In this document: positions 57,001 through 64,000 of the stretch, one piece after another | Layout of the letters: every line of letters begins with the position of its first letter | Position numbering within the stretch: the stretch's first letter is position 1 | Origin: Amphiduros pacificus | Taxonomy: Eukaryota; Annelida; Polychaeta; Phyllodocida; Hesionidae | Direction: 5' to 3' | Length of the DNA: 64,000 nt | Assembly (NCBI GenBank): GCA_949316495.1 | Contig: OX439006.1 | Location: 49,145,939-49,209,938 of the forward strand | The notes under the pieces: generated by a model | Seen by the model: the letters and a program-made list of their open reading frames with translations, nothing else | Databases searched by the model: none | Told to the model about the DNA's origin: nothing | Position numbers and translations under genes: made by a program

Positions 57001-60000
57001 ATCGTACCATACAGCTGAAACAAACAGCACAATATCAGCCATGGTGAACAGCACCCAGAACAGCATCGTAACATACACCTGCAACAAACAGCACAATATC
57101 AGCCATGGTGAACAGCACCCAGAACAGCATCGTACCATACACCTGAAACAAACAGCACAATATTAGCCATGGTGAACAGCACCCAGAACAGCATCGTATC
57201 CTACACCTGAAACAAACAGCACAATATCAGCCATGGTGAACAGCACCCAGAACAGCATCGTACCATACAGCTGAAACAAACAGCACAATATCAGCCATGG
57301 TGAACAGCACCCAGAACAGCATCGTACCATACACCTGCAACAAACAGCACAATATCAGCCATGGTGAACAGCACCCAGAACAGCATCGTACCATACACCT
57401 GAAACAAACAGATATATAAAAAATATCACTTACCACTCCAATGACAGCCAGGAAGATGATGAAAGCTATGACAAAGTAGGCAATGTACTTACCACTCCAA
57501 TGACAGCCAGGAAGATGATGAAAGCTATGACAAAGTAGGCAATGTACTTACCACTCCAATGACAGCCAGGAAGATGATGAAAGCTATGACAAAGTAGGCA
57601 ATGTACTTACCACTCCAATGACAGCCAGGAAGATGATGAAAGCTATGACAAAGTAGGCAATGTACTTACCACTCCAATGACAGCCAGGAAGATGATGAAA
57701 GCTATGACAAAGTAGGCAATGTACTTACCACTCCAATGACAGCCAGGAAGATGATGAAAGCTATGACAAAGTAGGCAATGTGAGACTGTGGGTTGATGTC
57801 TGGGTGTCGGGTCTGGTAGATCTTCAACATGCACAGCCAGCCAATCATATACATATATGATGTATCTACAATGCATATCAATTATGTTCTATACAATTCA
57901 TTTATTCTACATTTATTTTTTTATACAAACACTAGTATCAATATGAGATTAATTAAGATTAAAAAACAGTGGCAGAAAATAAAGTATTGGAGGTTGTACC
58001 CATATTAAGGAAAAATAATGGTAATATGTCAAATAAATGTGCATGATCATATGGTTAACGTTGCAGAATATTTTAAAGTCCGTGATTTTAATAATGATAA
58101 AATGACAAAATTAAACATAATTTGCTCTATGTCTTCTAATAATGTTTATTATTTCTAACATAGAGTTAGTTGTAAAGATAATCATGTGAGATTCAGATAT
58201 TTTGATGAGGACAAAAATACTCAGATATCTACCGAATTGGAAGTTGGAGTAGCTGGGGCAGACATGGTAACATCCGCTGAGCACTCCCTCCATCATGAGC
58301 GCCACACCCATCGCGTAGAAGAGGCCAAAATGCTGAGGGATGCCGTAATGCTGAAATGTAAATACCAGTATATAGCATAGAAGAGGCCAAAATGCTACGG
58401 GATGCCGTAATGCTGAAATGTAAATACCAGTATATAGCGTAGAAGAGGCCAAAATGCTGCGGGATGCCGTAATGCTGAAATGTAAATACCAGTATATAGC
58501 ATAGAAGAGGCCAAAATGCTGAGGGATGCCGTAATGCTGGAATGGAAATACCAGTATATAGCATAGAAGAGGCCAAAATGCTGAGGGATGCCGTAATGCT
58601 GAAATGTTAATACCAGTATATAGCATAGAAGAGGCCAAAATGCTGAGGGATGCCGTAATGCTGAAATGTAAATACCAGTATATAGCATAGAAGAGGCCAA
58701 AATGCTGAGGGATGCCGTAATGCTGAAATGTAAATACCAGTATATAGCATAGAAAAGGCCAAAATACTGAAGGATGCCGTAATGCTGAAATGTAAATACC
58801 AGTATATAGCGTAGAAGAGTCCAAAATGCTGAGGGATGCCGTAATGCTGAAATGTAAATACCAGTATATAGCATAGAAGAGGCCAAAATGCTGCGGGATG
58901 CCGTAATGCTGAAATGTAAATACCAGTATATAGCGTAGAAGAGGCCAAAATGCTGAGGGATGCCGTAATGCTGAAATGTTAATACCAGTATATAGCATAG
59001 AAGAGGCCAAAATGCTGAGGGATGCCGTAATGCTGGAATGGAAATACCAGTATATAGCATAGAAGAGGCCAAAATGCTGAGGGATGCCGTAATGCTGAAA
59101 TGTTAATACCAGTATATAGCATAGAAGAGGCCAAAATGCTGAGGGATGCCGTAATGCTGAAATGTAAATACCAGTATATAGCATAGAAGAGGCCAAAATG
59201 CTGAGGGATGCCGTAATGCTGAAATGTAAATACCAGTATATAGCATAGAAAAGGCCAAAATACTGAAGGATGCCGTAATGCTGAAATGTAAATACCAGTA
59301 TATAGCGTAGAAGAATCCAAAATGCTGAGGGATGCCGTAATGCTGAAATGTAAATACCAGTATATAGCATAGAAGAGGCCAAAATGCTGCGGGATGCCGT
59401 AATGCTGAAATGTAAATACCAGTATATAGCGTAGAAGAGGCCAAAATGCTGAGGGATGCCGTAATGCTGAAATGTTAATACCAGTATGTAGCGTAGAAGA
59501 GGCCAAAATGCTGAGGGATGCCGTAATGCTGAAATGTTAATACCAGTATATAGCATAGAAGAGGCCAAAATGCTGAGAGATGCTGTAATGCTGAAATGTA
59601 AATATCAGTATATAGCATAGAAGAGGCCAAAATGCTGAGGGATGCCGTAATGCTGAAATGTAAATATCAGTATATAGCATAGAAGAGGCCAAAATGCTGA
59701 GAGATGCCGTAATGCTGAAATGTAAATATCAGTATATAGCGTAGAAGAGGCCAAAAGGCTGAGGGATGCCGTAATGCTGAAATGTTAATACCAGAATGTA
59801 GAATAGAAGAGGCCAAAATGCTGAGGGATGCCGTAATGCTGAAATGGAAATACCAGTATATAGCGTAGAAGAGTCCAAAATGCTGAGGGATGCCGTAATG
59901 CTGAAATGTAAATATCAGTATATAGCATAGAAGAGGCCAAAATGCTGAGGGATGCCGTAATGCTGAAATGTAAATACCAGTATATAGCATAGAAGAGGAT

Positions 60001-63000
60001 GCCAATGAGGCGAGGAATGGAATTATGAGGATTAAGAATGACAGTCACAGATCAGTATCGCAAGGATTTGAGAGATTATACATAAATTAGAACCTAACAT
60101 AAAACTACCTCATCTTTTAATGAAAGGTTTGTGTTGTGCTTACCTTTTCAAGTCTTTCACATTTATGGACGGCTTTTCTGTACATCATATCTCTGCAAAG
60201 TAAAGTCCAATTAATTAACAATTATTGATAAATTCGGATCAGTATTTGATTATCCTGTGCACCATAAATAACACGGAGAGTGCAGAAGCCCTGCAGATGT
60301 ATCAGGAGAAAGTGCAATTCCGTGGTCATTAAAATAACAGAAAACTGAATGCATCTTTTCAACCATATAGCATTATGTTTAAACATAAACAAAGACCTAA
60401 CAGCTGTGCTGACCATTCCTTTTTTGTACTCTCTGTTGAAATTTCCTTAAAATGCGTGTAAATTGCCTTATAAATGATAATTTTAAGAATTTAGGGTTGC
60501 AGATTGAGAACCAGTAATATAGCAAAAGTAGTGGAAAGTTATAAATAATATGGCAGGTTGAGCCTAGTCTCAAACTGTAGCTATGCTAAGATCAGTGGAA
60601 CTAGGCACTGGGTGTTCCAGGTGTCCATGCATGTGAGAGTAACTATTCGCATGTAACTATTCGCCATTGCATTTTTTTTCCAAATCATAAAAAATGTAAT
60701 AAACCCAAGCCTTATGGGAAAAGGATAGGATTTATCTCCTGACAATATTTAAGCTTACCTACAAATAGCCAAGAAATCCACCAAGTAGTTTCACAGGAGA
60801 ATATCAAATCTGACGGACAGACAGAATGACAGGAAATGTACCCCTCTCATTGTATAAGCTTTGCTGGCAAAGACAGCACAGCTAATAATAAATAGGTGCA
60901 ACCTTTCTGTGTTTGCCACTAAAACGTATATTCCTATTTCTGAATTTTAATCATTTTTTTTATTCAATCAATTTATATCTATCATATTTCCAAATTAAAC
61001 ATGGTTCGGACCTCCTGAAGACGAGGATGAGGAAGAGAAGTCCGAGCATGATGTAGCCGATGTTAGAGAAGACGTTGTTGAAGGAACTGAGCACGCCCAG
61101 TGGCATGGCACAGTCAAAGTTATAGTAACATATGTCCTCGTTGCCGGTGACGTGCAGAACGGTCTGATAGGTGATCACGAGCTGGATGACGGGCAGGCCG
61201 TAGAAGATGGAGATCGTGATGATGTTCCTGAAACAATCATCCATCACTTATCATATGAGAAACGGCAACCTTAACATGAATGCAGAAGATGAAGAGTTTT
61301 AGAATGTGCTAATCATCAAGAAACCCGCAGTAATGTAGTAAAATTACACCTTCACATTTGACCTCTAAATATTTCAACAACCATCTATCATACCTCTATC
61401 ACATGCAATGAGTAGCAAGGAATGGAATGGCTGACGTACCAGTGATAAAGCATGACTTGTACTGATTATAGTAGCAACATAACCGAGTAGCAAGGAATGG
61501 AATGGCTGACTTACCAGTGATAAAGCATGACTTGTACTGATTATAGTAGCAACATAACCGAGTAGCAAGGAATGGAATGGCTGACTTACCAGTGATAAAG
61601 CATGACTTGTACTGATTATAGTAGCAACATAACCGAGTAGCAAGGAATGGAATGGCTGACGTACCAGTGATAAAGCATGACTTGTACTGATTATAGTAGC
61701 AACATAACCGAGTAGCAAGGAATGGAATGGCTGACTTACCAGTGATAAAGCATGACTTGTACTGATTATAGTAGCAACATAACCAAGTAGCAAGGAATGG
61801 AATGGCTGACTTACCAGTGATAAAGCATGACTTGTACTGATTATAGTAGCAACATAACTGAGTAGCAAGGAATGGAATGGCTGACTTACCAGTGATAAAG
61901 CTTGTACTTCTTGGCGAGTACACGTTTGTCCTTTCTGGCCAAGTCGGACACATACAGCAAAGTCTATGAACATAACACAAAGCAATTAATCTTAAAGTTT
62001 TAAAACAATAATTTGATGCATAAATTCATGATGAGGTTGTTACGCGTGTGAGAAGCCTTTTCAATAGATCATTAATCTCTTTAAAAGTAACACATTTTTG
62101 AAAATAAAATTCTCTCTTCCAGGGTATTGTTTATGCCTCCACAAAATTCCTTTGTCCAGTTTAATATTGTGAATTAATATCTCGACCTTTATGGAAGTAG
62201 GCTTCAGATTAAATATATAAATATTCCAAACTTGGATACAATTAACACACCATACATATAGATATATATATATATGAACATATATAAAGCAAAATGAAAA
62301 TAAACTCTATAATTTCATTGAAAATGTGCTTCCAGCTACAAAATAAATTTCTAAATATGTGAAAATTCATAAAGTATGGAAATGTGTAAGTAAATCAGTG
62401 TGAACACAACCTTTGTAATGCAAATAAATAACATATAGATAGACAACTATGGATTGATCTCTACTAATAGGTTCTGGTCCAAGTTCTCGATCAATATCTT
62501 TGAGCCTGATCCTGATATTGGTCAAGGTCTCGGACCCGTCAGTCATTGTTTATGCCGTCTGGCACAAACATCTGACAATTACACACTGAAATTATATAGA
62601 GGTATAAATCTACTAAAATAATATCATGCGGCACTATTGCATATAACTATATTGACCTGGGCTTTCTCTGTCAGCTGTAGGAAGTAAATTATATCTGTTC
62701 AACTATGCCATATTCAAAACATTCCAATCAAGACTGTATTGGCAGAAGGCAAAAAAGTGTTCTACCTGTGAACTCCAGTGCTTTTACCATATATAATTCT
62801 GAACTATTGTTTTAATATTATCATATATAATTTTGCATTGTCTATTTGTAAACACAGAGAAATACACATCTTTTTTAAATTCACATATTTCTCAAATTCA
62901 CCCAACTCTATTGTATACCACAATTTTTTATGTATCTTTTCTATAAATGCAGCTCTGCCTTTAAATTATTAAGACTTTAAACATTGATGTGGAGTGTATG

Positions 63001-63182
63001 GAGTCTGTACTGAGTGTATATAGGCCCCACCTTGGTCCTGAAGACGTCCTTGTCCTGCTCTGCGTCCCTCAACATGTCAAAGTCTGGCTCCTCTGCTGAG
63101 CTGTCAGAGTCCTCTGGTGGCGGAGGGATGCGGTGCGGAATGCCGCCATTGCTCGTCTTACTGAAGGCAGAGTCTGCCATGT
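53965..63182 (-). CDS. SIDT1/SIDT2: SIDT1/SIDT2-like SID1 transmembrane protein, 3' thirteen coding exons
   Basis: SID1-family multipass membrane proteins (C. elegans SID-1, vertebrate SIDT1/2) are linked to dsRNA or nucleic acid transport and cholesterol handling at the plasma membrane or lysosome. Exons in transcript order: 63031-63182, 61890-61963, 61012-61227, 60144-60192, 58233-58350, 57729-57865, 56656-56758, 56112-56185, 55930-55976, 55152-55257, 54829-54939, 54420-54533, 53965-54027. All are GT/AG with consistent phases, giving about 454 residues to the stop. Family signatures: [111 protein letters not shown] and LLTLDD at the end. HDVWH (HxxxH), the CYHVCP His and the QFD Asp are the expected CREST-type metal site. 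The extracellular domain lies beyond the right edge. Where junction arrays exist I use the copy adjoining unique exon sequence; the true choice needs RNA. Confidence 0.95.
54272..54419. repeat. 29-bp array of donor-like units beside a SIDT exon
   Basis: Five or six 29-bp units. On the minus strand each reads CACACTCTTCTACCCTGTG then GTAAGTAAAA. They abut the real donor (TTCTTCTCCTTCATG then GTAAGTTAAA at 54420), with which they share TCTTCT and GGTAAGT. They may be degenerate copies of that junction. The resemblance is weaker than in the other junction arrays. Confidence 0.8.
54420..54533 (-). CDS. SIDT1/SIDT2: SIDT penultimate exon with HxxxH motif
   Basis: Encodes [18 protein letters not shown] then [20 protein letters not shown], the last membrane helix region with the HDVWH metal-binding-type motif. 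Phase 0 at both ends. Confidence 0.95.
54829..54939 (-). CDS. SIDT1/SIDT2: SIDT exon, LRSKEK to TSWE
   Basis: Encodes [19 protein letters not shown] then [18 protein letters not shown], one membrane helix. The family has LRSGERI and VVWGFALFFFFQGLSTWQ. Donor GTACGC. Confidence 0.95.
55152..55257 (-). CDS. SIDT1/SIDT2: SIDT exon, AIYG to IIMK
   Basis: Encodes [20 protein letters not shown] then [15 protein letters not shown], matching the family's [19 protein letters not shown] segment. Donor GTGAGA. Confidence 0.95.
55702..55905. repeat. 22-bp intronic minisatellite, 9 copies
   Basis: Unit ATTGACAAGAAATACCTGAT plus TT, close to the SIDT exon at 55930 but not obviously derived from it. Confidence 0.93.
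55930..55976 (-). CDS. SIDT1/SIDT2: SIDT short exon, [10 protein letters not shown]
   Basis: 47 nt encoding [16 protein letters not shown] (last codon split). The family has DRMVLLVMGNVINWSL. Flanked by CATTTCAG and GTAAGT. Confidence 0.94.
56112..56185 (-). CDS. SIDT1/SIDT2: SIDT exon, GLFQRL to PLYT
   Basis: Encodes [18 protein letters not shown] then TRPLYT, corresponding to the family's [24 protein letters not shown] loop. Phase 1 in, phase 0 out. Confidence 0.92.
56414..56527. repeat. 29-bp intronic repeat, 4 copies
   Basis: Unit AAGTTATCAAATTCACAAAG plus TGGGACAGA, with small variants. Confidence 0.9.
56656..56758 (-). CDS. SIDT1/SIDT2: SIDT exon, VYGTMLFW to GRWRL
   Basis: Encodes [18 protein letters not shown] then [16 protein letters not shown]. 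The family has AFWIVFSIIH and STQLYYMGRWKLD. Its 3' splice site and first 38 nt are repeated ten more times immediately upstream in the intron. Confidence 0.94.
56759..57410. repeat. 64-bp array of duplicated 3' splice-site junctions, 10 extra copies
   Basis: Each unit, read on the minus strand, is 38 nt of the start of the SIDT exon at 56758 (GTGTATGGTACGATGCTG and on) plus 26 nt of intron ending GTGCTGTTTGTTTCAG. AG dinucleotides fall at 64-bp steps from 56759 to 57399. Variants in the last intron or first exon bases recur every few units, showing block duplication. Confidence 0.95.
57426..57780. repeat. 59-bp array of duplicated 5' splice-site junctions, 6 copies
   Basis: On the minus strand each unit is about 48-53 nt of the end of the SIDT exon (from GCCTACTTTGTCATAGC to GTCATTGGAGTG) plus GTAAGTACATT. 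The copy at 57729 is joined to the unique exon. The word ACATT occurs both in the exon before GCC and in the intron after GTAAGT, so it is the likely point of the duplication. Confidence 0.95.
57729..57865 (-). CDS. SIDT1/SIDT2: SIDT exon, TSYMYMIG to AVIGV
   Basis: Encodes (D)[17 protein letters not shown] then [19 protein letters not shown] and IIFLAVIGV. The family has [25 protein letters not shown]. The split GAT codon at its start gives the Asp expected near the metal site. The donor used is uncertain among six copies. Confidence 0.94.
58233..58350 (-). CDS. SIDT1/SIDT2: SIDT exon, HYGIPQHF to NFQF
   Basis: Encodes [19 protein letters not shown] then [20 protein letters not shown]. The family has [39 protein letters not shown]. 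Its 3' junction is repeated 26 more times upstream. Confidence 0.95.
58313..59998. repeat. 62-bp array of duplicated 3' splice-site junctions, 27 copies in all
   Basis: On the minus strand each unit is 36-38 nt of the SIDT exon start (CATTACGGCATCCCTCAGC and on) followed by TATACTGGTATTTACATTTCAG-type intron of 22 nt (first part TATACTGGTA). AG positions step by 62 from 58351 to 59963. The ancestral intron carried CCTCTTCTATGC (59987-59998) and the exon carries CCTCTTCTACGC (58313-58324). This 12-bp near-identity marks the likely recombination seed, and both forms occur among the copies. Larger blocks (about 496 bp: 58500-58950 against 59000-59450) are duplicated. Confidence 0.96.
60144..60192 (-). 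CDS. SIDT1/SIDT2: SIDT short exon, DMMYRKAV
   Basis: 49 nt encoding (R)[16 protein letters not shown], the loop before the next helix. Phase 2 in, phase 0 out at GTAAGC. Confidence 0.85.
60733..60893. repeat. Dispersed repeat copy C, in a SIDT intron
   Basis: Shares TCTCCTGACAATA, AGAAATCCA, AGGAGAATATCAAATCTGACGGACAGACAGAAT as broken words, a C-rich patch, then ACAGCTAATAATAAAT with the copies at 12057 and 46941. Confidence 0.45.
61012..61227 (-). CDS. SIDT1/SIDT2: SIDT exon, [10 protein letters not shown] to LVFRR
   Basis: 216 nt, the longest exon here. It encodes [57 protein letters not shown] and [15 protein letters not shown] as one stretch, with two membrane helices and the most conserved block of the family, including the Ser of FSNIGY. 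Confidence 0.97.
61431..61889. repeat. 75-bp array of duplicated 5' splice-site junctions, 7 copies in all
   Basis: On the minus strand each unit contains an exon-like tail (AGTACAAG, a 4-5 nt insertion, GCTTTATCACTG) followed by GTAAGTCAGCC or GTACGTCAGCC and about 50 nt of intron ending near GTTGCTACTATAATC. Donor positions step by 75 bp, with the real exon end at 61890. Reading through any copy meets TAA within the donor. Confidence 0.93.
61890..61963 (-). CDS. SIDT1/SIDT2: SIDT exon, [16 protein letters not shown]
   Basis: Encodes [19 protein letters not shown] then YKLYHW. The family has [24 protein letters not shown]. Its donor is repeated six more times downstream in the intron. Confidence 0.95.
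61964..63030 (-). other. SIDT intron; one imperfect hairpin
   Basis: AT-rich intron. At 62476-62498 and 62514-62536 GGTCCAAGTTCTCGATCAA and its near complement (CAATATC against GATATTG adjoining) form an imperfect stem of about 23 bp. No other exon seen. Confidence 0.6.
63031..63182 (-). CDS. SIDT1/SIDT2: SIDT exon, cytoplasmic acidic loop
   Basis: Encodes [35 protein letters not shown] and [15 protein letters not shown]. The acidic Ser-rich segment followed by D-x-DKxVxRTK is the cytoplasmic loop typical of SIDT1/2. The start phase implies a preceding exon. Confidence 0.9.
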
Positions 63183-63279
63183 CTGAAACAGTCAAGACAA
63201 TCACACAAATGGAGATTCATATAAATGCAAGAAAATACAAGAATACTAAATGACTTCATTTGAGTAATGTATATGGCAC

Positions 63280-63327
63280 ACACATAGATCAGTGCCAAGA
63301 TGAGGAAAAAGACTGCTTTAAGGCTAG
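63280..63327 (-). CDS. SIDT1/SIDT2: Possible SIDT exon with first membrane helix
   Basis: After GATATCATTTCAG-like sequence, the minus strand reads SLKAVFFLILALIYV, a hydrophobic helix at the place expected for SIDT helix 1. A weak donor GTGCCA at 63279 gives the right phase for the next exon. Only the hydrophobicity, 3' splice site and phase support it. Confidence 0.4.
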
Positions 63328-63519
63328 CTGAAATGATATTCATTCAGGTATTTGTTTTATTTTTTTCATATTTACTAGTATTTATTGAAATACCCTCACA
63401 TTAAATTATATAATGTGCCTTTAATCCAATGTAAAAATTTCCTTCTTGATTCAATATTATAATCATAAAATAACATATGTGATTAGACATATTTTACATA
63501 AGATGTCTGGTACAGAATA

Positions 63520-64000
63520 CAAGCCCCTCTCAAAGCTTAAAATACAAGCCCCTCCCCAAACACAGAACACAAGCCCCTCCCCAAACACAGAACACAAGCC
63601 CCTCCCCTGTCACAGAACACAAGCCCCTCCCCTGTCACAGGATACAGGCCCCTCCCCTCCCCTGTCACAGAAGACAAGCCCCTCTCAAAGCACAAAATAC
63701 AAGCCCCTCCCCAAACACAAAATACAAGCCCCTCCCCAAACACAGAACACAAGCCCCTCCCCAAACACAGAACACAAGCCCCTCCCCTGTCACAGAACAC
63801 AAGCCCCTCCCCTGTCACAGGATACAGGCCCCTCCCCTCCCCTGTCACAGAAGACAAGCCCCTCCCCTGTCAGAGAACACAAAGCCTCCCCTGTCACAGA
63901 GCACAAACCCCTCCCCTGTCATAGAGCACAAACCCCTCCCCTGTCACAGAACACAAAGCCTCCCCTGTCACAGAACACAAGCCCCTCCCCTAACACAGAA
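63520..64000. repeat. 25-bp minisatellite with a higher-order block, to the window edge
   Basis: Unit CACAAGCCCCTCCCCTGTCA plus CAGAA, alternating with a CCAAACACAG form and a 32-bp form with CCCCTCCCCTCCCC. A block of about 180 bp (63520-63680) is repeated at 63680-63860. It lies in the SIDT gene upstream of the exons in view. Confidence 0.94.

Noticed and set aside
58111-59568. 485-codon minus-strand frame ending in conserved SIDT sequence
   Set aside because: It is read-through of the 62-bp junction array into the real exon. Only the part from 58350 down to 58233 matches the family.

Overview
The window is nuclear DNA from an animal. It has intron-split genes with GT/AG junctions, a GPS2 corepressor-subunit gene, a SID1-type transmembrane (SIDT) gene, remnants of a non-LTR retrotransposon, several small inverted-repeat elements and about thirty tandem arrays. 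Overall it is AT-rich. The gene content fits a bilaterian. The style (very many long minisatellites, small foldback elements, SIDT present) suggests a lophotrochozoan such as a mollusc, but that placement is an inference of low to moderate confidence.

Layout. 1-29 kb holds no gene I recognise. It is AT-rich DNA broken by large arrays (22-bp at 1-1378, 56-bp at 2927-5435, 62-bp at 14530-16738, 26-bp at 19787-21976), by GC-richer islands with transcription-factor-like motifs (octamer, RFX X-box, CTCF-like), by an 801-bp foldback element, by a degraded CR1/Jockey-like LINE piece on the minus strand, and by small MITE-like elements near 26.7, 28.1 and 28.9 kb. 30.05-35.17 kb is GPS2 on the plus strand, with nine coding exons and 379 aa, followed by a repeat-rich 3' region. 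40.94-41.79 kb is an uncharacterised single-exon 282-aa gene on the minus strand. 42-53.9 kb is again non-coding with many arrays. 53.97-63.2 kb and beyond the right edge is SIDT1/SIDT2-like on the minus strand. Thirteen coding exons cover the cytoplasmic loop and the membrane part to the stop codon, and the extracellular N-terminus lies outside the window.

Most striking observation. The tandem arrays inside the SIDT gene are not anonymous intronic repeats. Several are serial copies of the gene's own exon-intron junctions. There are 27 copies of one 3' splice site with 36-38 nt of its exon (58313-59998), 11 copies of another (56751-57410), 6 copies of the 5' splice site facing it (57426-57780), 7 copies of a further 5' splice site (61431-61890), and possibly a degenerate 5'-splice-site array at 54272-54420. 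One whole intron is now a donor array and an acceptor array back to back around a core of about 35 bp. In GPS2 the last codons and the stop codon form the first unit of a 40-bp array. The gene thus carries dozens of decoy splice sites, and short intron/exon homologies at two arrays hint at how they were seeded.

GPS2 is a subunit of the NCoR/SMRT-HDAC3 repressor complex. SIDT proteins are membrane proteins linked to dsRNA, nucleic acid or cholesterol handling. I see no functional link between the neighbours. Arrays cover roughly a quarter of the window (my estimate from their spans).
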